This document shows, piece by piece, positions 41,581 to 48,788 of a DNA stretch of 48,788 bases (within the stretch, counting starts at the first letter, position 1; each line of letters opens with the position of its first letter). The stretch covers positions 1 through 48,788 of the forward strand of contig JAFOVD010000047.1 of NCBI GenBank assembly GCA_017392525.1. Reading direction: 5' to 3'. The position numbers and the translations under genes were made by a program. The notes below the pieces were generated by a model. It made no database searches, was not told the DNA's origin, and saw only the letters and a program-made list of their open reading frames with translations. Source of the DNA: Lachnospiraceae bacterium. GTDB lineage: Bacteria; Bacillota; Clostridia; Lachnospirales; Lachnospiraceae.

Positions 41581-44400
41581 TTGGATAGGGATTATAGAAC
41601 AAAACTGGATGAAATTGAAGAAATGCTGGCCAATGGGCAAGAGGAAGAAGCTTTTGATACTCTTGCAAATGTGAACTGGCGTAAAGTTCACAATGTAAAT
41701 GCTCTGGTTAAGGCCAGCGAAATCTATGAAAAAGAGGGGAAACTGGAAGAGGCGCATGAACTGCTTGGTATTGCGCATGAGAGATCGCCGATTGGTAGAA
41801 CGATACTCTTCCATTTGGCACTGGTTTCAATTAAGCTTGGGCGATTGGAAGAGGCCAAAGACAACTATGATGAGTTTGTTGAGATAGCTCCCCACGATTC
41901 TCAGAAGTATGTGATTAAGTATTATCTGAGTAAAGCACGTGGTGCGGATGATATGGCTCTGATTCGCATATTGGAAGAGTTGAAAGACAGCGATTTTACA
42001 GAGCAGTGGTCCTATGAACTGGCAACACTTTATCATAGAACAGCACAGGTTGATGAGTGCATTAATCTTTGTGATGAAATCAGCATCTATTTTGGCGATG
42101 GTCCATATGTTGAACGTGCGCTAGAGTTGAAGATGCTGTACAAACCGTTGGATAAGGTTCAGGAGGAGAAATATAGAAGTTTCCAGAATCAACGACGAGG
42201 TTTGACGGAGGTTCGAGCAAATGAAAATCTTGCGTCGGGCGAAATCGTTTCTCATAATATGGCTATTCCGGCAGTTGAACTTCCACCGGAGAGATTTAAT
42301 ACCATTAATCTGCAGGCAGAAATAAAGAAAAATATTGAAGAGATTATGCAGGCGACGGAAGAGGGAGAAATCTCTGAAAACATGGATGAGATACGTGACC
42401 TGGTAAATGATATTCCATATCTTCAGGTTCCACAGGACCATGAGACCGCTCTTGAGAAACATCGTAAAGCCAAGGCGGAACTCGATAAGACTATCAAGAT
42501 GAATTTCCAGGAATTTCTGGAAGAAGAGTATGATGGTCAGTTGAGTCTGTTTATGCCGGATGAACCGGAAAAAGAGGAACAGATTGAGGGACAGATGACC
42601 ATTGATGAAGTCATCGCAACCTGGGAGAAGACGAAGAGAGCGACAGAAGCTGCACTGGAAGCTGCAAATGCGGCGAAATTGGCTAATGTTAAAGAGGAAG
42701 CGTTGAAAGAAGCTACTCAGATTATGGATCGCCTGGAAGGAATTGCGCCACAGCTTGATGCAGGTGTAGCGCCGGCAGAGATTTTAAAACAAGAGTATCT
42801 TACAGCAGAGCCTACAGAAGAAAAGAAATTTTCGATTCCAAAGGTGTTAAATGGTGCGGATGCTGGAGTTGGTCTGGAAATACCGGTATTAGATCCTCTG
42901 GCAGAGGGTATGAAAGTTTCGACACCATCTCTGGATAGTGTGTCTGGTAAAGTGGAAAAGGGTAAGGAGACAAGTGATTGGAATCCGCCTGAACTTGCTG
43001 CAGAAGGCACTATGGAGGATGAAAGTACAGCGAAGGAAGCATCATTAAATAATGACGAGGAAGTAGACGACGTGAACTTAGTTGAAGCAAGTAAGATTAT
43101 TGCAGGTGTGAACGAAATGCTCCAGAGTGAGATTGATCGTATCACAAGTGAAAGTAGCGATGCTACGCCACTGGTTGAAGAGCCGGAAGAAGAACTGGTT
43201 GAAAATGTAGAGGAACCGGAAGAGGGCGCAGAAGAGGATGTTGATTTAGAAGATATTGAACTTCCGGTGATAGATATTTCTGATGAAGAGTTGGAGCAGG
43301 AAGCTTTAGAAGCAGAAAATCCAGAGGACATTCCGGAGGATGAGAGTATCGAGATTGAGATGCCTAAGGATGAGATTTCAGAACTTGCGAATGCAGTAAC
43401 GGGTATCATGGAGGATATGGATCCATCGGATGGAGATATGTCTGATTATATCGCTGCTGTATCTGCGGATAAGCTGGATGATGTGGAAGATGATTCAGAG
43501 GAAATGGAAGAAGTTTCTATTGATGAAATCAAGAAGGCACAAGAAGAGGAAGAAAGACAGAGAGCTCTGGATCGTACCGATGTATTGCCGTCAGATGAAG
43601 ATTTGGCAAATGCAATTGAAGGTGAGATGGCAACTACTAAGTTGACAGCTGATGAAAGAGATTTGTTCTCTTACTTTATTCCGATTCAGGGTATGGAGCA
43701 GATGATTTGCCAGGTCCTTACCGGTTCAAAGCAACGATTGGCAAATGCAACGAACTCAGCCAGCGGAAATATTATTGTGCAGGGTGGTAAAGGCAGCGGC
43801 AAGACAACAATGGCAACATCTTTGATTAAGGTTCTTCAAAATGAAATTGGAAAACCAAATAATAATGTTGGCCGAATTGATGCGAAACGATTAAATGGTA
43901 AGGACATCCAGAAGTTATTTGATAAAGTAAGCGGAGGTTGCCTTATTATTGAGAATGCCGGTGAGATGAGTCGAGATACGACAGTGACCTTGTCGCTGCT
44001 TATGGAAAATGATCGAAGTGGAATACTTGTAATCATGGAAGATACCAGAATTGGTATTGAGAGAATAAAGAGTCTCAATCCTACATTTGCCAAGAAATTC
44101 ACTGAGAAAATTACAATTCCAATCTTCACAGCAGATGAGTTGGTAAACTTTGCTAAGACATACGCTCAAGATGAGGGCTATGCTATTGACGAGATGGGTG
44201 TTTTGGCACTTTATGATCGTATCGGTATGATCCAGAGATTGGATCGACCAACCTATCTTACAGAAGTAAAAGAAATTGTCGATGAGGCTATTGAAAAGGC
44301 TGAAGCACCTGGGCTCAGAGGGTTCTTTGGCAGACTTGGCGGACATAAAGAAGATGAAAATGGCAATTTGATACTTATGGAGAAGGATTTTCAGAAATAA
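41581..44400 (+). CDS. TPR / acidic linker / AAA-type ATPase protein
   Basis: A 939-aa cytoplasmic protein with three parts. Residues ~1-210 are TPR-like helices (VNALVKASEIYEKEGKLEEAHELL). Residues ~240-690 are very acidic and low complexity (VEEPEEELVENVEEPEEGAE), likely disordered. Residues ~690-939 are a P-loop ATPase with Walker A GGKGSGKTT (735-743), a Walker B-like CLIIENAGEM and a following sensor region. The start is TTG 41581 with GAGGTGACAC upstream. No family name recognised; AAA+ chaperone or scaffold roles are possible. It lies between the AI-2E-type gene and glgB. Confidence 0.8.
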   Translation: MDRDYRTKLDEIEEMLANGQEEEAFDTLANVNWRKVHNVNALVKASEIYEKEGKLEEAHELLGIAHERSPIGRTILFHLALVSIKLGRLEEAKDNYDEFVEIAPHDSQKYVIKYYLSKARGADDMALIRILEELKDSDFTEQWSYELATLYHRTAQVDECINLCDEISIYFGDGPYVERALELKMLYKPLDKVQEEKYRSFQNQRRGLTEVRANENLASGEIVSHNMAIPAVELPPERFNTINLQAEIKKNIEEIMQATEEGEISENMDEIRDLVNDIPYLQVPQDHETALEKHRKAKAELDKTIKMNFQEFLEEEYDGQLSLFMPDEPEKEEQIEGQMTIDEVIATWEKTKRATEAALEAANAAKLANVKEEALKEATQIMDRLEGIAPQLDAGVAPAEILKQEYLTAEPTEEKKFSIPKVLNGADAGVGLEIPVLDPLAEGMKVSTPSLDSVSGKVEKGKETSDWNPPELAAEGTMEDESTAKEASLNNDEEVDDVNLVEASKIIAGVNEMLQSEIDRITSESSDATPLVEEPEEELVENVEEPEEGAEEDVDLEDIELPVIDISDEELEQEALEAENPEDIPEDESIEIEMPKDEISELANAVTGIMEDMDPSDGDMSDYIAAVSADKLDDVEDDSEEMEEVSIDEIKKAQEEEERQRALDRTDVLPSDEDLANAIEGEMATTKLTADERDLFSYFIPIQGMEQMICQVLTGSKQRLANATNSASGNIIVQGGKGSGKTTMATSLIKVLQNEIGKPNNNVGRIDAKRLNGKDIQKLFDKVSGGCLIIENAGEMSRDTTVTLSLLMENDRSGILVIMEDTRIGIERIKSLNPTFAKKFTEKITIPIFTADELVNFAKTYAQDEGYAIDEMGVLALYDRIGMIQRLDRPTYLTEVKEIVDEAIEKAEAPGLRGFFGRLGGHKEDENGNLILMEKDFQK

Positions 44401-44429
44401 TAACGCCATAAGGGAGAAGGGGTAGTGAC

Positions 44430-46331
44430 ATGAGGAATTTTACAGAACTAGATGCATATTTATTTGGACAGGCAACACACTATGATATTTATCAGAAGAT
44501 GGGCGTTCATAAGGCCACAGTAGATGGTGTGGACGGATATTTCTTTGATGTGTGGGCGCCACATGCAGTTTCCGTTTCAGTAATTGGTGAGTTCAATGAC
44601 TGGGATGAAGAGAGACATTATATGGAACACTTAACTCCGGCGGAAATGGGCATATATGAGCTCTTTATCCCAGGTGTTCAAGAGGGTCAAATGTACAAGT
44701 ATGTGATCCGTACAAAAAAAGGAGATAAGCTTTATAAGGCGGATCCGTATGCGGTGACTGCAGAGGTTCGTCCAGGAACAGCATCTAAAATAGGTACGAG
44801 AGAAGATTTTAAATGGTCAGATCATGCGTGGATGAAAAAGCGTGCGGATGAAAGTGTTCCATTTTATGAAAAACCGCTTAGTATCTATGAAGTTCATCCG
44901 GGGTCCTGGAAAAGACATCCGGGACGAGAGGATGACGGCTTTTATACATATCGTGAATTTGCAGAATCACTGGCGGATTATGTAAAGGATATGGGTTATA
45001 CCCACGTTGAACTTATGGGTATATCAGAGTATCCATTTGACGGTTCCTGGGGTTATCAGGTTACAGGTTATTATGCGCCAACATCCCGTTACGGATCGCC
45101 GCAGGATTTTGCGTATTTAATTAATTACCTTCATAGAAAGGGAATAGGTGTCATCCTGGATTGGGTGCCTGCACATTTCCCGAAGGATGCACACGGTCTG
45201 GCAGATTTCGATGGAGAGCCGTTGTATGAATATGCAGATAGCCGTAAGGGAGAGCATCCGGATTGGGGAACCAAAATCTTTGATTATTCTAAGTCAGAGG
45301 TTAAGAATTTCCTGATTGGTAGTGCACTTATGTGGGTTGAGCAGTATCATGTCGACGGACTTCGTGTTGATGCAGTTGCGTCTATGCTGTATCTGGATTA
45401 CGGCAAAGAGGCAGGACAGTGGGTTCCAAACCAGTATGGTGGAAATGAGAACCTGGAAGCAATAGAGTTTTTCAAGCATTTGAATACAGTAGTTACAGGA
45501 AGAAATCCGGGAGCAATCGTTGTTGCGGAAGAATCAACAGCCTGGCCAAAGGTTACCGGATCGGTAAAAGAGGATGGATTGAACTTCTCGTACAAATGGA
45601 ATATGGGCTGGATGCATGATTTCCTTGATTACATGAAACTTGATCCGTATTTTAGAAAAGATAATCATAATAAGATGACATTTGGTATGAGCTATAACGA
45701 GTATGAGAAGTACATTCTTGTGCTGTCTCATGATGAGGTGGTTCATTTGAAATGCTCAATGATTAATAAGATGCCTGGACTGTGTGAGGATAAGTTTAAA
45801 AATCTGAAGGCCGGCTATGCGTTTATGATGGGACATCCGGGCAAGAAACTTTTATTTATGGGACAGGATTTTGCTCAGGTTCAGGAATGGGATGAGAAGA
45901 GAGAACTGGACTGGTATCTCCTTGAGAATCCTCAGCATGCCGGGGTACAGACTTTTGTTCGTGAATTATTACATATTTATAAGAATCATCCAGCGATGTA
46001 TGAACAGGATATTAATTGGAATGGATTTGAATGGATAAACGCAAATGATTCCTATCGCAGTATATTTAGTTTTGTTCGTAAATCAAAGGATGGCAAGGAC
46101 AACTTGCTATTCGTATGTAATTTCACGCCAATGGCGTATGACGATTATCGAGTAGGGGTTCCGACGAATAAGGAACTTACATTGATTCTAAACAGCGAGC
46201 AGAAGAAATTCCAAGGAACAGAAACTTCTAGAAAGAAGAAATATAAACCAGAGCTAAAGGAATGCGATGGAAGAACATATTCCATTTCATATCCACTTCC
46301 AGCATATGGTGTAGCAATATTTAAATATTAA
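44430..46331 (+). CDS. glgB: 1,4-alpha-glucan branching enzyme
   Basis: Forms alpha-1,6 branches in glycogen. The 633-aa GH13 enzyme has an N-terminal CBM48 domain (FDVWAPHAVSVSVIGEFNDWD) and the catalytic barrel with GLRVDAVASMLYLDY (nucleophile Asp314), VVAEEST (acid/base Glu367) and LSHDEVVH. Length is typical. It is isolated from other glycogen genes (glgC, glgA, glgP), which are not in the window. AGGGAGAAGGGG precedes the ATG. Confidence 0.95.
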   Translation: MRNFTELDAYLFGQATHYDIYQKMGVHKATVDGVDGYFFDVWAPHAVSVSVIGEFNDWDEERHYMEHLTPAEMGIYELFIPGVQEGQMYKYVIRTKKGDKLYKADPYAVTAEVRPGTASKIGTREDFKWSDHAWMKKRADESVPFYEKPLSIYEVHPGSWKRHPGREDDGFYTYREFAESLADYVKDMGYTHVELMGISEYPFDGSWGYQVTGYYAPTSRYGSPQDFAYLINYLHRKGIGVILDWVPAHFPKDAHGLADFDGEPLYEYADSRKGEHPDWGTKIFDYSKSEVKNFLIGSALMWVEQYHVDGLRVDAVASMLYLDYGKEAGQWVPNQYGGNENLEAIEFFKHLNTVVTGRNPGAIVVAEESTAWPKVTGSVKEDGLNFSYKWNMGWMHDFLDYMKLDPYFRKDNHNKMTFGMSYNEYEKYILVLSHDEVVHLKCSMINKMPGLCEDKFKNLKAGYAFMMGHPGKKLLFMGQDFAQVQEWDEKRELDWYLLENPQHAGVQTFVRELLHIYKNHPAMYEQDINWNGFEWINANDSYRSIFSFVRKSKDGKDNLLFVCNFTPMAYDDYRVGVPTNKELTLILNSEQKKFQGTETSRKKKYKPELKECDGRTYSISYPLPAYGVAIFKY

Positions 46332-46346
46332 AGAACAGTAGTAGTA

Positions 46347-47552
46347 ATGAAGAAATGGTCTGAAATAAGAGAGAATACGAAGAATTTCTCGGGAAATATC
46401 GTAGAAAATATAGGAGATAAACTGCCGGTAGAGCAACTTTCAAAGCGAAAAAGAGAGATAGTATTAATCTTAATTATACTTGCGATTTTGGCTGTGGGGT
46501 TGATTGTAAAGCAGTTTAAGACATACGATGATTTCACGGTGCAATCCACTTTTGAATCAAAAGAGACGGGAGAATCCAGCTATATAGGATTTAAGGGAAA
46601 TCTTTTTCGATATAGTAGCGATGGCGTTTTTTATACGAATTATGATGGTGACTTGATTTGGAGCGAAGCGTTTGAAATGAGTAAGCCAACGGTGGAAAGC
46701 AGTGACAGCTATATTATGGTTTACGACAAAGGCGGGAATTCCATTAAGATATTTACAGTCACAGGGTTGCAGAATACAATCCAGACCACCCTTCCGTTGA
46801 CGGATGCAGATATAGCCGATAATGGGGTGGTTTCAGCGCTTATGCAGGAGTCTGATACAAGCTATTTGCATTTATATGATACGAAAGGCAATACGTTGGC
46901 TTCCGGTGAACTTCACACGGAAAACAGTGGATATCCGGTTGCGATTGCCCTGTCAGAGGATGCCCAGAAGATGATGGTATCCATGATAAATATGAATAGT
47001 GGGGCGGTGGATACAAGTATAAATTTCTATAATTTTGGTTCAGATGGCCAGGACGCAATAGATAATCTGGTTGCATCCTTTACATATTCTAATATATTTG
47101 TGCCACAGATTGATTTTGTGGAAAATGATAAGGCGATTGCATTTGGAGATTCTGAAATAGTTATTTACTCAGGTTCATCTACGCCGAAAGTAGATAAAGA
47201 GATTTATTTTGATAATGAGGCGAAAAGCATCTTTCATAATGATAAATACTTTGGTTATATTTCCGCAAAGACCAATGAAGAGGGAGAAACAGAGAATGTT
47301 TTGACGACATATAATATGAGCGGTCGTGTGAAATTTGAGAAGGAAATCAAGTTATCATATAATGATGTGAAAATTCTTGATAATAATGAGATAATGCTTA
47401 CTAATGGTCAGAATGTAGAACTGTACACATCTTATGGAGTAAAGAAGTTTGAATATACGTTTGATGACAATCTATATAATATAATTCCAATTACGGGAGA
47501 GAATTATATATTTGTTAGAAACGGAAAGACAGAAAGTGTGAAATTGAAATAA
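46347..47552 (+). CDS. DUF5711-like single-pass membrane protein
   Basis: A 401-aa protein with a cytoplasmic N-terminus, one transmembrane helix at ~38-60 (IVLILIILAILAVGLIVKQF) and a large external domain made of repeated beta-rich stretches (SDSYIMVYDKGGNSIKIFTV, NDKAIAFGDSEIVIYSGSST), which suggests a beta-propeller. I believe it matches the DUF5711 family of Clostridia, but function is unknown. It starts 15 bases after glgB and ends one base into the next ATG (TAATG), implying it works with the CvpA-like protein. Confidence 0.78.
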   Translation: MKKWSEIRENTKNFSGNIVENIGDKLPVEQLSKRKREIVLILIILAILAVGLIVKQFKTYDDFTVQSTFESKETGESSYIGFKGNLFRYSSDGVFYTNYDGDLIWSEAFEMSKPTVESSDSYIMVYDKGGNSIKIFTVTGLQNTIQTTLPLTDADIADNGVVSALMQESDTSYLHLYDTKGNTLASGELHTENSGYPVAIALSEDAQKMMVSMINMNSGAVDTSINFYNFGSDGQDAIDNLVASFTYSNIFVPQIDFVENDKAIAFGDSEIVIYSGSSTPKVDKEIYFDNEAKSIFHNDKYFGYISAKTNEEGETENVLTTYNMSGRVKFEKEIKLSYNDVKILDNNEIMLTNGQNVELYTSYGVKKFEYTFDDNLYNIIPITGENYIFVRNGKTESVKLK

Positions 47553-48331
47553 TGAATATTTTGCTGATTATTGTATTGCTAGTGTGCGTTTTATGTGCTC
47601 TTTATGGTTACAAGTGTGGACTGCTGGGATTGGCATGGAGTGTTTTGTCATGGGTGTTTATACTTATTTTTGTTATGGTTGCGGAACCCTATATAGAGGA
47701 TGCACTTATGACACAAACAAAACTTCCTACGATTGTTTCGGAGCAAGTTTCTTCTATTGTAAATGAGCAGGTGGATGCGCAGGTAGATCGGAAAATATCA
47801 GTGGCTGAAGGGACAACTGACACAGAGACGGATACTACAGAGGAAAAGGATTCTTCTATTTTAGGTGGACTGGATATTGAAATTCCGGAGAATATTATTA
47901 CCGAATATACGAATGCGGTTTCTGCCGGCACAGAGGCGGCTAGGGAAGCTGCTGACAAGGCACTTGATGAAGCGAAGAAAAGTCTGGCTGAGAATCTGAC
48001 AGATGTAGCAACGCGTTCGATTATTCGAGGAATTGCCCAGGTTATTGCGTTTGTACTTTCGATTATAATCTGTTGTGTTGTAAGAGCAATGATACATGTA
48101 ATTGATCATACGCCGGTTATTGGTACGACGGGACATTTGCTAGGATTATTGGTAGGGCTGGCAAATGGACTTATAAGTGTATTTCTGTTGTTTTATATTA
48201 CGGATTTTTTGACTGCAACAGCGTTTGGCAATTGGATGTCGGATCAGATAGCGGGAAATATTTGCCTGCAGTATTTGCATGATAATAATCTACTTAAGAT
48301 GCTTATAGAGAATTATATAGTGCGTTCTTAG
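47552..48331 (+). CDS. CvpA-like membrane protein
   Basis: A 259-aa membrane protein with two helices at the N-terminus (~4-20, 28-48), a ~110-residue acidic, Thr- and Ala-rich external insert (SVAEGTTDTETDTTEEKDSS), and two or three more helices from ~165. The ends resemble CvpA/colicin V production proteins, and the insert is longer than usual. It overlaps the DUF5711-like gene by one base and is the last gene before a strong terminator. Confidence 0.78.
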   Translation: MNILLIIVLLVCVLCALYGYKCGLLGLAWSVLSWVFILIFVMVAEPYIEDALMTQTKLPTIVSEQVSSIVNEQVDAQVDRKISVAEGTTDTETDTTEEKDSSILGGLDIEIPENIITEYTNAVSAGTEAAREAADKALDEAKKSLAENLTDVATRSIIRGIAQVIAFVLSIIICCVVRAMIHVIDHTPVIGTTGHLLGLLVGLANGLISVFLLFYITDFLTATAFGNWMSDQIAGNICLQYLHDNNLLKMLIENYIVRS

Positions 48332-48371
48332 AATAGTATTTAAAGTAAAAAAGACAAAAAAATACAAGCTT

Positions 48372-48428
48372 AAAAGAGGAAGATATTGGGGGTAAAGCAC
48401 GAAGCTACCCACAATATCTTCCTCTTTT
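48372..48428 (+). terminator. terminator of the long gene run
   Basis: AAAAGAGGAAGATATTG (48372-48388) pairs perfectly with CAATATCTTCCTCTTTT (48412-48428); an inner GGGTA/TACCC extends the stem. It insulates the operon from the downstream rRNA promoters. Confidence 0.87.
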
Positions 48429-48482
48429 GTGGATATCATATTAAATTTTTGAAAAGTTTGTTGAAAAAATGCAAATTAGGTG

Positions 48483-48511
48483 TTGACACCTGAGGATGGT
48501 TTTGATAATAT
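48483..48511 (+). promoter_or_regulatory. rRNA operon promoter P1
   Basis: TTGACA (48483-48488) with TAATAT (48506-48511) after 17 nt; an overlapping TATAAT at 48509-48514 would be at 20 nt. It lies in an AT-rich tract. Confidence 0.65.
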
Positions 48512-48601
48512 AATTTTCGCACCGCAGAAATGCAGTGAGTTCTAAGAACAGAAGCGACCGAGAGGCTCGAAAAAAGTTCTTAAGAAAATGAAAAAAAGTT
48601 G

Positions 48602-48630
48602 TTGACAAGCAACTGCGAACATGATATTCT
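48602..48630 (+). promoter_or_regulatory. rRNA operon promoter P2
   Basis: TTGACA (48602-48607) and TATTCT (48625-48630) with 17 nt spacing, preceded by an A-rich tract. Tandem promoters of this kind are usual for rRNA operons. Confidence 0.78.
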
Positions 48631-48788
48631 ATATTAGCTGTCGCTTGAGAGAGCAACAACAAAGAACATTGAAAACTGAACAGTGAAACAACCTTGAAAG
48701 ATTCTAATGAGAATTATTTTAAGAACAGCGATTTTAAGATCGCAACCTAACACAGTAAAGATTAGGAAATAAACGTCAAGTTTATCTC
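48631..48788 (+). other. pre-16S rRNA leader (window ends before 16S)
   Basis: The leader contains AACATTGAAAACTGAACAGT, typical of Firmicutes rRNA leaders, and ends TAAACGTCAAGTTTATCTC, resembling the bases just before mature 16S rRNA. No 16S sequence such as GAGTTTGATCCTGG is reached, and no 5S sequence is present. Confidence 0.75.

Noticed and set aside
42717-43409. 230-aa open frame on the minus strand, Ser-rich
   Set aside because: It is the mirror of the acidic GAA/GAG-rich linker of the TPR/AAA gene, has biased low-complexity sequence and no ribosome site.

Overview
The window is a gene-dense, AT-leaning stretch that looks like a member of the Clostridia, most likely family Lachnospiraceae. 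The basis is the low-GC Firmicutes gene style (strong AGGAGG ribosome sites, T-box leaders for tryptophan and tyrosine, a large Firmicutes-type SRP RNA), an anaerobe-type rubrerythrin, YhgE/Pip proteins and a glgB/DUF5711/CvpA gene set. The genus is not determined. The segment lies between two rRNA operons on the same strand: it opens inside the 3' end of a 23S rRNA gene and closes in the promoter and leader of the next operon, apparently just before 16S. No 5S rRNA gene is visible at either end.

Layout. 1-533: 23S end, tRNA-Glu, tRNA-Cys, terminator. 620-4409: polyamine ABC importer potA, potB and a fused potC-potD. 4456-11382: tryptophan operon trpEGDCFBA behind a promoter and a Trp T-box. 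11378-13085: a decayed gene fragment, then tyrS behind a Tyr T-box. 13129-15526: PAP2 phosphatase, a manganese (yybP-ykoY) riboswitch with the efflux pump mntP, and a CaCA-type cation exchanger. 15542-19691: an accessory island. 19731-25498: a zinc-ribbon protein, the housekeeping cluster metG-tatD-rsmA, and a TPR-GGDEF diguanylate cyclase. 25629-30413: two YhgE/Pip-type membrane proteins flanking a small membrane protein. 30468-31694 (minus strand): rubrerythrin and a GNAT acetyltransferase. 31830-32783: tadA and SRP RNA. 32766-36850: a LacI-type repressor, a HAD phosphatase and a sucrose-type PTS EIIBCA, tied together by three copies of one operator. 36990-48331: a long run of closely spaced genes (coiled-coil protein, aconitase-family hydratase, AI-2E-type membrane protein, TPR/AAA protein, glgB, DUF5711-like protein, CvpA-like protein), ended by a strong terminator and followed by two rRNA promoters.

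The most unusual part is the island at 15.5-19.7 kb. It encodes a 56-aa zinc-ribbon microprotein that seems to start at a non-canonical AUU (or AUC) codon, a 44-aa amphipathic helical protein, a 713-aa protein with peptidoglycan-binding repeats, a DUF1906-like (Rv2525c-like) hydrolase domain and a membrane-active-looking C-terminus, and two paralogous YcxB-like membrane proteins. Three near-identical terminator hairpins punctuate it. A decayed piece of the large protein's C-terminal region sits directly in front of the second YcxB-like gene and is translationally coupled to it. A third YcxB-like C-terminal remnant lies 7 kb away, beginning exactly at the trpA stop codon. This pattern of duplicated cassettes and orphan fragments resembles polymorphic effector/immunity loci. 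The effector/immunity reading is inference.

Regulation visible in the sequence is rich: two T-boxes, one metal riboswitch, a LacI operator set, and many consensus -35/-10 promoters, several overlapping the preceding terminator or gene.
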